Shown: piece after piece, positions 48,488-56,877 of the stretch
Layout: the number at the start of each line of letters is the position of its first letter
How positions within the stretch are numbered: the stretch's first letter is position 1
Origin: Nitrososphaerota archaeon
Lineage (GTDB): Archaea; Thermoproteota; Nitrososphaeria; Nitrososphaerales; Gagatemarchaeaceae
Assembly: GCA_029785825.1 (NCBI GenBank)
Contig: JAFLYY010000001.1
Location: 713,374-777,373 of the forward strand
DNA: 64,000 bases
Direction: 5' to 3'
The notes under the pieces: generated by a model
What the model was told of the DNA's origin: nothing
Databases searched by the model: none
The model's input: the letters and a program-made list of their open reading frames with translations, nothing else
Position numbers and translations under genes: made by a program

Positions 48488-49453
48488 TCACCCCTTGGCG
48501 AGCTGCGCGACCTGTCTCTTCAGGAGCTCGAGCCCCTTCTTGATGGACTCGCCGTCCCTCGCCAGCCCGAGCTGCCTGACGAGCCGCTCCCCCAGGAGCC
48601 TGTCGTCTCCGGTGGTGAGGTCGGATATCGCGCCTTTGAGACGCGACTTCCGGAGGGCCAGCATGCCATCTATCAGCTCCTGCCCAAGGAAGGAGTAACA
48701 CTCGGCCAGCTCGACCCTGGTCATCAGCTCCTGAGCTTTCGCGGTCATCATCTCCGTCTTCACCTTCGGCCACCCGGGCTGGGCCGGGTCCTTCTGCCCC
48801 TCCCTCAGGATGTCGTGGAGGACCGTGACCCCTTCCAGCCTCGCCCCGCACCCGGCCCTGCTGGCGGCGTCCAGCCCGGCCGCGATAGAGATCCCCTCGA
48901 AGCCGTTCGCCGCGCCCTTCGAAGCCTCTCTGAGCTGGGACATGACGTGGCTAGGGGACGGGACGGCCTCCCGTGAAAAGAGGAGGGCATAGGCGAATTC
49001 GTAGCTTCCGGCGAGCAGCCAGAAGTCAGCGTCCACCAAGTCCCCCTTGGCGAGGGCGGCTTCCGCGCGGGTCACGGTCTTCAGCGCGGAGGTGAGGCGG
49101 ACCCTGCTCGCGGCGCCCGCGGTGCTCGAAAGGGTGGCCGTGAAGGCGGAGGACGCCGTGGAGAGGACGAGGGAAGTGTCTCTGACCGGCTTGCAGAGGG
49201 CGAGCGAGAGCGCACGCTCGGGACCGGCGGGCTTGAGTATCTCCTTTTCCGGGACGAAGTACACGTCGGCGTATATGTCTCCGATCTTGAGTGACGTCGG
49301 GGGCCTTCTGTCCCCGACCACCAGGACGTCGAACTCGCAGGAGTACCGCTGCAGCCCCGTTGCGGTGCACCCGACGAGAGCCACCGCGGCGTCCATGTAG
49401 GTGTCGAGTATCGGTCTGAGGTGCTCTGAAACCGGGCCCGTTTTCCCTTTCAT
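48488..49453 (-). CDS. Nucleotidyltransferase-like protein of unknown function
   Basis: A 321-residue protein. The N-terminal part (LVGCTATGLQRYSCEFDVLV, then IGDIYADVYFVPEKE) resembles a minimal nucleotidyltransferase core with Glu-x-Asp in place of the usual DxD. The rest is helical, with no recognisable motif. If the fold is right, the missing first Asp may mean weak or no catalysis. No operon partner. Confidence 0.5.
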   Translation of the reverse strand: MKGKTGPVSEHLRPILDTYMDAAVALVGCTATGLQRYSCEFDVLVVGDRRPPTSLKIGDIYADVYFVPEKEILKPAGPERALSLALCKPVRDTSLVLSTASSAFTATLSSTAGAASRVRLTSALKTVTRAEAALAKGDLVDADFWLLAGSYEFAYALLFSREAVPSPSHVMSQLREASKGAANGFEGISIAAGLDAASRAGCGARLEGVTVLHDILREGQKDPAQPGWPKVKTEMMTAKAQELMTRVELAECYSFLGQELIDGMLALRKSRLKGAISDLTTGDDRLLGERLVRQLGLARDGESIKKGLELLKRQVAQLAKG

Positions 49454-49591
49454 CGCGCTCCCTCCTGAAAAGCCTCTGAAAACTTATGGTGCAAACGTGG
49501 CGCCGAAAAGGGAACCAAACATGAGAGATGTGGAGTTCCAGCTGCAAAGCCTCGCCAAGACATTGAAGGATTTGCAATCCACCCGCAACGC

Positions 49592-49599
49592 ATATATAC
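49592..49599 (+). promoter_or_regulatory. TATA box of the TFB gene
   Basis: atatatac. About 26 bases downstream, at the expected transcription start, the sequence is ATGTAA (49619-49624), a start codon followed at once by a stop, before the TFB start at 49636. Confidence 0.6.
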
Positions 49600-49635
49600 G
49601 CGACCCGGAGAGAGTTCCATGTAAGTATTTCGCTA

Positions 49636-50583
49636 GTGGTAACATTGTTCGCAGACAAAGATTTCTCGAGGCTGATGCGCCTGCAGAAGGCCCTGGACAA
49701 GTGCCCCAGATGCGGGAAGGGGCCGATGCTAGTCGACAATGCGGGCGGGGAGCTGTTCTGCGGGGCGTGCGGCTTCGTGGTCAAGGAGAAGATAGAGGAG
49801 GTCGGGCCCGAGTGGAGGGCGTTCTCCAAGGAGGAGAAGGACGACAGGAGCAGGGGAGGGATACCCACCTCGATCGCGATGCACGACATGGGGCTCGCCA
49901 CCGTCATAGGAGGGATCAACAAGGACGCGTCGGGCAAGTCGCTCTCTGCTTCCATGAAGGCCACCGTCGAGAGGCTCAGGACATGGGACTCCCGCAGCCA
50001 GGTGCACGAGCCGGTGGACAGGAACCTGAGGCAGGCCTTCAGCGAGCTGGACAGGCTGTCTGACAAGCTTTCGGTCTCTGACGCGGTCGTCGAGAAGGCC
50101 GCCTACGTCTACAGGAAGGCCCTCGAAAGGGGGCTTGTGAGGGGACGGTCCATCTCCGCGATAATCGCCGCTTCGCTTTACGCCGCCTGCAGGGACACCC
50201 AGACCCCGAGGACCCTGAAGGACCTCGCCGCCGTCAGCAACGTCAAGAAGAAGGACATCGCCAGATGCTACCGCCTCCTTCTGAAGGAGATGGACATCAA
50301 GATGCCGGTGGTCGACCCCACGAAGTGCATCTCCAGGATCGCGTCGAAGGCGGGGCTGTCCGAGAAGACGAAGAGGAGGGCGCTTGAGATCCTGAAGCGG
50401 GCGGAGGAGACCAGAATCTCGGCCGGGAAGGACCCCATGGGGCTCGCGGCCGCAGCACTCTACGTCGCCTGCACCCTCGAGGGAGAGGACAAGACCCAGA
50501 AGGACGTGGCCGAGGCGGCCGGGGTCACCGAAGTCACGATAAGGAACAGGTACAAGGGCCTCAGGTCAGCGCTAGGGATCTAG
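49636..50583 (+). CDS. tfb: Transcription initiation factor TFB
   Basis: Archaeal TFIIB homologue that binds TBP-TATA and recruits RNA polymerase. The 315-residue product has the N-terminal zinc ribbon (CPRCGKGPML and CGACGFVV), the B-reader/linker (EEVGPEWRAFSKEEKDDRSR, GIPTSIAMHDMGLATVIGG) and two cyclin repeats (GRSISAIIAASLYAACRDTQ; DPMGLAAAALYVACTLEGED) each with an HTH. The start is GTG at 49636 or TTG at 49645. Confidence 0.95.
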   Translation: MVTLFADKDFSRLMRLQKALDKCPRCGKGPMLVDNAGGELFCGACGFVVKEKIEEVGPEWRAFSKEEKDDRSRGGIPTSIAMHDMGLATVIGGINKDASGKSLSASMKATVERLRTWDSRSQVHEPVDRNLRQAFSELDRLSDKLSVSDAVVEKAAYVYRKALERGLVRGRSISAIIAASLYAACRDTQTPRTLKDLAAVSNVKKKDIARCYRLLLKEMDIKMPVVDPTKCISRIASKAGLSEKTKRRALEILKRAEETRISAGKDPMGLAAAALYVACTLEGEDKTQKDVAEAAGVTEVTIRNRYKGLRSALGI

Positions 50584-50642
50584 CTGCAGGCTCAGGCCGT
50601 AACAGTCGGTACAGGCAACTTCGCCAAAGCCAGGACGGCCCT

Positions 50643-51173
50643 TCAGTCTTCGCGGACCAGCCGCTCTTTCCCCCTCTGGGCGAGCTTGTCCCGGGGGTAG
50701 AGGTCGGGGTAGTTGGCGGAGAGGATGTCGACGTACTTCTCCGTCTCCTCGTCGTTCATGAACTGGAACATGTACCTCCCTGAGTAGGGCTCGTATGGGC
50801 CCTCCCGCCTCATGAACTCGATGTGGATCAGAGGGTCCCCGCGGGAGATCGTGATTGGGGTCCGCTCGTTGCTGAGGTTCACCAGCTCCAGGGCGAGCCT
50901 CCCCACGAACCCGCTGTGCACCTTCACGGAGTTGAGGAAGGACAGCCCGAGCCTCCCGAACTTGCTCTTCGAAGTCAAGTGCGCTACCGTGTCTGGGGGG
51001 GTGAACACAATCTCCCTCGACACCATGTTCCTGTGCTCCAGGTAGTGGAGGGTCCTGTCTTCCCTCACCGTCAGGACGTAGCCGTCGCCGTCGAAGGCCG
51101 AGTCGTCCGAGGGATAGATGCAGCCGTACTTTCCCACCATCTCCTTCAGCAGGGGCGCGCCTATCACCGTCAT
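50643..51173 (-). CDS. dcd: dCTP deaminase / dUTPase family protein
   Basis: Pyrimidine deoxynucleotide enzyme of 176 residues. SKSKFGRLGLSFLNSVKVHS, then GFVGRLALELVNLS and ISRGDPLIHIEF follow the trimeric dCTP deaminase/dUTPase fold, where GFxGxLxLEL carries the catalytic Glu of dCTP deaminase. The second-domain Tyr/Gly stretch of dUTPases is not evident, favouring deaminase. Its start overlaps the end of the CPBP protease gene by 4 bases. Confidence 0.8.
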   Translation of the reverse strand: MTVIGAPLLKEMVGKYGCIYPSDDSAFDGDGYVLTVREDRTLHYLEHRNMVSREIVFTPPDTVAHLTSKSKFGRLGLSFLNSVKVHSGFVGRLALELVNLSNERTPITISRGDPLIHIEFMRREGPYEPYSGRYMFQFMNDEETEKYVDILSANYPDLYPRDKLAQRGKERLVRED

Positions 51174-52261
51174 GTCGACGAGGGAGGGGCCGTTTCTACC
51201 CCCTTATCAATGAAACCTGCTTCCGGCCGGGCCTGCCGCGCCAGGAGCCACTTGACGGAGAGGTACGTCACCAGGACGAAGCTGGCGATCCCTATCAGGT
51301 AGATCACGTCGAAGTCGTACAGGAACTGCAGGACGTACTCCGTGGTCGCAGAGTTCGCGGGGATCCCGAACGCAGACTGGCCGAAGTACGAGTAGACTGT
51401 CCCCAGGTAGTCGACCCCCCAGTGGGTCAGGATCGCCGCGGGGAGGCCGTACTTCACGTAGAGGTATCCCAGGACGACCCCTCCCCAGAGGGCATAGGGG
51501 AACTTCGCCCAGGTCCACCCCCCGCTCCCCCCCACGCAGTTCACGTGGCAGACCCCGAATGTCACTGCGCTCCCGGCGAATGCCGCCCAGAATATCGCCG
51601 TCGCCACCCCTCCGACGGCCGCCCCCTCGAACAGGACGGACGGGCGCCATAGCGCCTTCAGCGCCGTCTTGAAGGGCCGCCCCGCCGAGAGTATGAACGC
51701 CACCACCCCGATGAGGACCACCCGGAACCCGACCTCCTCCCTCAGGGGGGCCATGGTCAGGGAGCCGAACACCAGGAGGGGGTCGGCGTTGCTGAAAGGG
51801 TTGCCGACCGACCCGAGGAGCGCCTGTGATATGCTCGTGATGACCACCCCCGTGAAGTTGAGGAAGCCGATGGCGATCAGCACCACGAAGAGGGGGCTCT
51901 TCATGAGCCCGCCGACCCCCCCGGTGAAGGCGTCCTTCGTAGCCTGCCACGGACGGGTCTTCTGCAGGCCTGTGTAGGTGATGAGCGCCGCGTATATCGC
52001 CAGAAGGAGGACGAAGAGCCCCCCGAACGCGACCGGATACGGTATCATCAGGGGCGCGGGCCCGACCCAGAGGTAGGTGTAGACCAGCGACGAGGGCGAC
52101 AGCTGCGTCGACAGCCCCCCGTGGAAGACGGCGTACGCCCCGGCGGGGAGGCTGAAGACGGCGAGCGCCAGGGTGAACAACAGGAGAGCCAGGATCGTCC
52201 CTGCGACCAGCACGGTGCCTACCCGCATTCCGCGCACCGCAGGCTCCAGCTCACTTGTCAC
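51170..52261 (-). CDS. CPBP (CAAX) family intramembrane metalloprotease-like protein
   Basis: A 363-residue protein with about eight membrane helices. The glutamate motif APLREEVGFRVVLIG near residue 172 and GYLYVKYGLPAAILTHWGVD with the metal-binding His near residue 282 identify the CPBP family (Rce1-like). Archaeal members may process prenylated or membrane proteins; the substrate is unknown. Its end overlaps dcd (ATGA) and its start overlaps the zinc-ribbon gene by 11 bases, so the three form one operon. Confidence 0.8.
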   Translation of the reverse strand: MTSELEPAVRGMRVGTVLVAGTILALLLFTLALAVFSLPAGAYAVFHGGLSTQLSPSSLVYTYLWVGPAPLMIPYPVAFGGLFVLLLAIYAALITYTGLQKTRPWQATKDAFTGGVGGLMKSPLFVVLIAIGFLNFTGVVITSISQALLGSVGNPFSNADPLLVFGSLTMAPLREEVGFRVVLIGVVAFILSAGRPFKTALKALWRPSVLFEGAAVGGVATAIFWAAFAGSAVTFGVCHVNCVGGSGGWTWAKFPYALWGGVVLGYLYVKYGLPAAILTHWGVDYLGTVYSYFGQSAFGIPANSATTEYVLQFLYDFDVIYLIGIASFVLVTYLSVKWLLARQARPEAGFIDKGVETAPPSST

Positions 52262-52463
52262 CCTTGACCGGGCCCTCGAGGTAGACGGAGCCGGAGTATT
52301 TGCACTTCCGGCAGTAATATTCGGCGGGGATTATCCCCAAGAGGTCCTTGTTGCTGGTGGCGAGCGGGCTCAGGCACCTCGGGCAGAGCTTCGTCGCAGG
52401 GGAGAAGGGGCTCCTCCTCGCGAGTACGGGCTCCCGTTCGTCGCGCCCCTCCTCCGTCGCCAT
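52251..52463 (-). CDS. Small zinc-ribbon protein
   Basis: A 70-residue protein with CPRC near residue 27 and CRKC near residue 51, joined by LSPLATSNKDLLGIIPAEYY, a zinc ribbon. It opens the operon with the CPBP and dcd genes. The ATG at 52463 lies about 26 bases from the TATA box it shares with the divergent gene at 52516. Confidence 0.68.
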   Translation of the reverse strand: MATEEGRDEREPVLARRSPFSPATKLCPRCLSPLATSNKDLLGIIPAEYYCRKCKYSGSVYLEGPVKGDK

Positions 52464-52485
52464 GATGCTCGGCGGGTTACGCGGG

Positions 52486-52493
52486 CTTAAAAC
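52486..52493. promoter_or_regulatory. Shared bidirectional TATA box
   Basis: cttaaaac on the plus strand, gttttaag on the minus strand. Its centre is 26-27 bases from both divergent start codons (GTG at 52516, ATG at 52463), so both transcripts can be leaderless from one TATA element. Confidence 0.6.
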
Positions 52494-52515
52494 CGTTCGA
52501 GCAGCGAGTGCTTCT

Positions 52516-52638
52516 GTGATCCCGGAGCCGTGCTATGCGTGCGGAGAGGAGATGGTTGCCATCCAGGCGTGCAAGCTGAGGTGCGGGAACTGCGGGGCGC
52601 TCCTGGACTGTGAAGACATCTCAGGCCTGCCGAGGTAG
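52516..52638 (+). CDS. Very small zinc-ribbon protein (40 aa)
   Basis: GTG start at 52516; reads MIPEPCYACGEEMVAIQACK, then LRCGNCGALLDCEDISGLPR. CYAC and CGNC knuckles make a complete minimal zinc ribbon. The TATA box 26 bases upstream supports the start. Known archaeal genomes carry many such proteins; the role is unknown. Confidence 0.62.
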   Translation: MIPEPCYACGEEMVAIQACKLRCGNCGALLDCEDISGLPR

Positions 52639-52645
52639 GCATGAA

Positions 52646-53437
52646 TCAGCGCGCTATCTGCCGGGCCGCCTGCCCTTCGTCGAACAGGCTGAAGGCCTCG
52701 TCGGCGCTCCTCCCCTCGTGCACCACCGCCCTCACCGCCTTTATCATCCCCACGGGGTCGGACGACTGGAAGATGTTCCTCCCCATGTCGACGCCGCTGG
52801 CCCCCTCGGCCATGGCGTTATGGGCGAGGACGAGCGCGTCCCGCTCGGGGAGCTTCTTGCCTCCGGCTATCACCACGGGGACCGGGCAGCCGTTCACCAC
52901 CTTGCGGAAGTCCTCGCAGTAGTAGGTCTTGACGAGGCTCGCGCCGAGCTCGGCGGATATCCTGCATGCGAGCCCGAGGTACCTCGCGTCCCGGGCCATC
53001 TCACGGCCCACGGCCGTGACCGCGAGGACGGGCATCCCGTACCGCTCTCCTTCGTTGACCAGCTCGGCCAGGTTCGCCAGCGTCTCCTTCTCGTGCTCGG
53101 AGCCGACGAAGACAGACACAGCCACGGCGGAAGCGTTGAGCCTGATCGCCTCTTCGATGGAGGTGGTGACCACCTCGTCAGAGAGCTCCTTCAGGACGCT
53201 TGTCCCTCCTGACACCCTGAGGACGACAGGGACTCCCAGGTCCGGGTCGACAGAGGTCCTGAGGACGCCTCGGGTCAACATCAGGGAGTCGGCGTAGGGG
53301 AGCAGCGGGGTGATGGTCTTCCTCGGGTCCTCCAGCCCCGTGGTGGGCCCCTGGAAGTATCCGTGGTCGACGGCCAGCATGACCGTCCTCCCGCCTTTCA
53401 TCAGCCGTTCGACCCTGTTCTTCAGCCCCCAGCTCAC
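52646..53437 (-). CDS. Class I aldolase family protein, LsrF-like
   Basis: TIM-barrel aldolase/thiolase of 263 residues. MLAVDHGYFQGPTTGLEDPR at the start, the Schiff-base Lys in ASLVKTYYCEDFRKVV, CPVPVVIAGGKKLPERDAL and ASGVDMGRNIFQSSDPVGMI match LsrF, the last enzyme of bacterial autoinducer-2 breakdown. Related archaeal proteins act as fructose-bisphosphate aldolase or in aromatic amino-acid precursor synthesis, so the substrate is open. No other lsr gene is nearby. Confidence 0.83.
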   Translation of the reverse strand: MSWGLKNRVERLMKGGRTVMLAVDHGYFQGPTTGLEDPRKTITPLLPYADSLMLTRGVLRTSVDPDLGVPVVLRVSGGTSVLKELSDEVVTTSIEEAIRLNASAVAVSVFVGSEHEKETLANLAELVNEGERYGMPVLAVTAVGREMARDARYLGLACRISAELGASLVKTYYCEDFRKVVNGCPVPVVIAGGKKLPERDALVLAHNAMAEGASGVDMGRNIFQSSDPVGMIKAVRAVVHEGRSADEAFSLFDEGQAARQIAR

Positions 53438-53492
53438 GACCTGTCTTCTCCTGGCCCGTCTCCTCCCAGCCGCATAATAAAGGGAGCGGGGC

Positions 53493-54530
53493 TCAGGGGG
53501 TCACCACTACCTTCATCCCCGCCCCGCTGGAAGCCGTCTCGAGGGCGCGGTCGAACTCAGAGAGGCGGAACCTGTGGGTCACGAGGGCGCCGAACTCGTC
53601 CCCCCGCGACGCGAGAACGTTCAGGGCCGCCTTCGTGTCTGCTTCGGAGGCGCCGTAGCTGGTGGTCAGCTCCTGCTCCGCGTTGTAGAGGGCGCTGATG
53701 TCGTAGTCGAGGACCGACCCCTTCGGCGGGACCCCGAACAGGCAGACCCTTCCCCCCTTGCGGACGGAACGGAGCCCCTGAAGGATGGCCGCCTTGTTCC
53801 CGGACGCGACGATCGCGACGTCTACCCCTCTCCCCCCTGTCTCCCGGGCGGCGGCCTCCGGGACGTCGGACTTCGAGGCGTCGACGACGACCGCGGCGCC
53901 GAACTTCTCGGCGAGCTTCAGCCTCACTTCGCTGACGTCGCTCACCACGACCTTCGACCCGACCGGACTGAGCAGGAGGGTGTGCATCATCCCCACCGGC
54001 CCCGCCCCGGCGACCAGGACCGACTCTCCCGGCTCGACGTGGGCTTTCCTGACGGCCCTCACGCAGCAGGCGAGGGGCTCGATGAGCGCCGCGACCTCCC
54101 ACCCCATGGCGTCCGGGAGCTTCAGCACCCCGCCTCTTTCGGCGTTCCACCTCGGCACCAGGATCCGCTCCGAGAACCCGCCTGGGGAGAGGTTGCTCGT
54201 CCTGTACTCCTTGCACATGGTCTCGTTCCCCGACTTGCAGAGGTAGCAGCTGTAATCGGGGACGTGGTGGTGAGGGAAGACCCTGTCGCCCGCCTTCAGC
54301 CCCCTTACCCCGGCCCCGACTTCGTGCACCACTCCCACCGCCTCGTGCCCGATGACAGGCATGGACGCCGTGTACTCCCCACGTATCTTCTCGATGTCCG
54401 TGCCGCAGAGCCCGCAGGCCTGCATGTCCACCACCAACTCCCCCTCGCCCGCCCTGGGCTCCTCCAGGTCGACGGTCTTCGGCGCGAAGCCGTGGCCGCC
54501 GGGGAGGGGCGCCAGGACTACCGACTTCAT
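53493..54530 (-). CDS. Zinc-dependent medium-chain alcohol/polyol dehydrogenase
   Basis: NAD(P)-dependent oxidoreductase of 345 residues. Catalytic zinc ligands lie in CGLCGTDIEKIRG and PVIGHEAVGVVHEVG; the structural-zinc lobe CYLCKSGNETMC has three Cys where four are usual; the Rossmann motif is VLVAGAGPVGMMHTLLL. It resembles sorbitol or threonine dehydrogenases. ATG at 54530. Confidence 0.85.
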   Translation of the reverse strand: MKSVVLAPLPGGHGFAPKTVDLEEPRAGEGELVVDMQACGLCGTDIEKIRGEYTASMPVIGHEAVGVVHEVGAGVRGLKAGDRVFPHHHVPDYSCYLCKSGNETMCKEYRTSNLSPGGFSERILVPRWNAERGGVLKLPDAMGWEVAALIEPLACCVRAVRKAHVEPGESVLVAGAGPVGMMHTLLLSPVGSKVVVSDVSEVRLKLAEKFGAAVVVDASKSDVPEAAARETGGRGVDVAIVASGNKAAILQGLRSVRKGGRVCLFGVPPKGSVLDYDISALYNAEQELTTSYGASEADTKAALNVLASRGDEFGALVTHRFRLSEFDRALETASSGAGMKVVVTP

Positions 54531-54666
54531 CTGGTGGGCGTGCGGCGTGCCGGGCGATATAAGCCGAGCGCGGTGGCGGCGAGGATCCCCTCCCCTCCGA
54601 CGCCGCGCGGGGGCGGGCGCCGGCCCCGAAACCTCTTAACCTTCGCCGCGCGGTCGGTCCGACGCC

Positions 54667-55764
54667 GTGGGGCTCCCGGAGAAGATCAAGAAGATAGAGG
54701 ACGACATCCACAAGACGCAGGTCAACAAGAAGACCGAGCACCACATCGGGCTCCTGAGAGCCAAGCTGGCGAAGCTGAAGTCGGAGATGGAAGAGCAGCA
54801 GACGAGGAGGTCGGGGAGCCGGCTCGGGTTCGACGTCAAGAAGTCGGGGGACGCGACGGTGGTCCTGATAGGGCTCCCGAGCGTCGGGAAGTCGACCCTC
54901 CTCAACCGCCTGACCAACGCGAAGTCGAAGGTGGCGGCTTACCAGTTCACCACGCTGGACGTCGTCCCCGGTGTCATGGAGCACAACGGAGCCAAGATCC
55001 AGATACTCGACCTCCCCGGGATAATCAAGGGCGCTTCGTCCGGCAAGGGGCTCGGGAAGAGGGTCCTGTCAGTTGCGAGGAGCGCCGACCTGGTCCTCTT
55101 CGTCGTGGACGTCTTCCAGCCCGAGGCGAGGGACCTGCTCGCAAGGGAGCTCAGGACGACCGGGGTCAGGGTGGACGAAGCCCCCCCGAACGTCGTCATA
55201 GAGAAGGTGGACTCGGGGGGGATAAGCGTCGCAGCCCTGGTGAAGATGACCAAGATGAGCGAGTCCCTCGTGAAGGACATACTCCGGGTCTACGACGTCA
55301 ACGGCGCGAGGGTGGTCATACGGGAGGACATCGACGACCAGCAGCTGGTGGACGTCCTCTCTGGGAACAGAGTCTACGTCCCGTCGCTGACCGTGATGAA
55401 CAAGGTCGACCTGGTGAACGCGGGGTTCACGAGCGAGGTTTCGCGCAAGCTCTCCTACAGGTTCGTCCCCGTCTCGGCCGAAGCCGGGGTGAACATCCAG
55501 GCGCTGAAGGAGGAGATATACAGGAGGCTGGACTTCCTCCGCGTCTACATGCGGAGGAGGACGGGAGAGACGGACTTCGAGGAACCCATGGTGGTAAAGG
55601 GGGGCGCGACCATAGGCGACGTCTGCGACAGGGTGCACAGGAACATGAAGGACGAGTTCAGATACGCGCAGGTCTGGGGGAAGAGCGTGAAGTTCGGCGG
55701 CCAGCGCGTGGGGATGACGCACCGGCTCATGGACCAGGACGTCCTGACCATAGTGACGAAGTAG
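54667..55764 (+). CDS. Drg-type GTPase with TGS domain
   Basis: Obg/Drg family GTPase thought to act on ribosomes in translation. The 365-residue product has an N-terminal helix (EKIKKIEDDIHKTQVNKKTE), G1 LIGLPSVGKSTLLNRLT, G2/G3 QFTTLDVVPGVM and ILDLPGIIKGASSGKGLGK, G4 VMNKVDL, G5 VSAEAGVNI, and a C-terminal TGS domain (EEPMVVKGGATIGDVCDRVH). GTG start. Confidence 0.93.
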   Translation: MGLPEKIKKIEDDIHKTQVNKKTEHHIGLLRAKLAKLKSEMEEQQTRRSGSRLGFDVKKSGDATVVLIGLPSVGKSTLLNRLTNAKSKVAAYQFTTLDVVPGVMEHNGAKIQILDLPGIIKGASSGKGLGKRVLSVARSADLVLFVVDVFQPEARDLLARELRTTGVRVDEAPPNVVIEKVDSGGISVAALVKMTKMSESLVKDILRVYDVNGARVVIREDIDDQQLVDVLSGNRVYVPSLTVMNKVDLVNAGFTSEVSRKLSYRFVPVSAEAGVNIQALKEEIYRRLDFLRVYMRRRTGETDFEEPMVVKGGATIGDVCDRVHRNMKDEFRYAQVWGKSVKFGGQRVGMTHRLMDQDVLTIVTK

Positions 55765-55941
55765 ATGGCGGGGAACGACCCGACGGCCATCGGGGGGCTG
55801 ATCCTGCTCGGAGGGGTCCTTGCGCTCTTGTCAGGGAGCGAGCTTGCCGGCATCTTCCTGGTCGTGGCGGGGGGCCTCCTTCTGGCGACGGGGTTATGGC
55901 GAAGGCGAGCCCGCCGGGAAGGACAGAGGTCTCAGGCGTGA
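55765..55941 (+). CDS. Small membrane protein (58 aa)
   Basis: Begins at the ATG directly after the GTPase stop and reads AIGGLILLGGVLALLSGS, then LAGIFLVVAGGLLLATGLW, then an RRRARREG tail: two short hydrophobic segments and a basic end. No family recognised. Immediate adjacency suggests co-transcription with the GTPase. Confidence 0.5.
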   Translation: MAGNDPTAIGGLILLGGVLALLSGSELAGIFLVVAGGLLLATGLWRRRARREGQRSQA

Positions 55942-56162
55942 GCGGGAAGTCCGGCCAAGGGATGGCAGGCAGAAGCTGGCAGCGGACCAGTCGCTGCAGA
56001 CCGTCGTCGAACCTTCGCCCATCTGCCGGAAATTCCACCTTTCGATAGACCGCAACGGCGCTGTCAACTCAAGGGATGAATTGAGCCGGCGCTCTAGCTT
56101 CGCTGCTTTCTCACGGTCTGAGGGGATGATGCCTCCCACGCTACACGGGACCTCGCAAGTTC

Positions 56163-56856
56163 ATGGAACGTGCAAGGACGTCCCTCCCTGTGATTCTTTA
56201 CGGGGCGTATGTCTGCCTCTGCTCAAACAGTTTGAGGAGGGCGTCGAGGACTCTTGAGCCCCTGCTGGAGAGGTCTCACGAGGCCGTCCGTCAGTGGGTC
56301 CAGAGGCTGGCTCCCATCTGCGACAGGCTCGACGTCGACAGGAGGAGGGTGCGACGAGTCTTCGTCGACGAGACCATGGTCCGCATCAGGGGGGGCATGG
56401 GTCTGGGTCGCCTACGAACCGTCTCTGAAGAGGTTCCTCCCCTTCCGGATCTCCTTCAATCAGTCCACTTTGGACGCCTACCTCTTCCTGAGGGAGCTCA
56501 GGAACAGGTATGGGAGGAAGCCTGTGTGGACCGACGAGGGGGTCTGGCACCTCGAGGCGTGCAGGTGGGCGAGGCTGGAGCATCGCGTCTACCCGGTCCG
56601 GTGGAAGAACCTCATCGAGAGGATGAACCAGGCCCTCAAGGACAGGCTGGAGAACTTCGACGACCTCTTCCCCTGCTTCGAGGAGGGGCGCGACCATCGG
56701 CACGTCAGCAACTGGGTCGGCGTCTACAGGTTCTTCCACAACGTCATCAGAGAGTGGGGCGGCAGACCAGAGTATCAGAGGTCCATTCAGACCATCTCGG
56801 GGGCCCTAGCTCGGCAGCGCCACCGCAACCACAATCACGCTTTTATACCAGATTGA
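56163..56856 (+). pseudogene. IS6/IS240-like DDE transposase, frameshifted
   Basis: Two overlapping frames together spell one transposase. The first (ATG at 56163) gives a helix-turn-helix (RSHEAVRQWVQRLAPICDRL) and the first catalytic Asp in RVFVDETMVRIRG. The second continues WVWVAYEPSLKRFLPFRI, has the second Asp in VWTDEGVWH and the Glu in KNLIERMNQALKDRLENFDD, and ends at 56856. The break lies in a run of seven G at 56389-56395; one G fewer restores a single frame. Terminal inverted repeats are not obvious. Either an inactive copy or a sequencing error. Confidence 0.72.
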
Positions 56857-56877
56857 GCCCATAAAGGGCAATCACAC

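Noticed and set aside
53574-56048. Open frame of 824 codons on the plus strand across the dehydrogenase and GTPase genes
   Set aside because: It is the out-of-frame shadow of the minus-strand dehydrogenase and the plus-strand Drg GTPase in GC-rich DNA; Arg/Gly/Asp-rich with no domain.
56080-56859. Direct repeat attgagcc at 56080 and 56852 as an 8-bp target duplication of the IS6-like element
   Set aside because: The length fits the family, but the right copy contains the transposase stop codon and no matching terminal inverted repeats lie next to the copies, so chance is likely.
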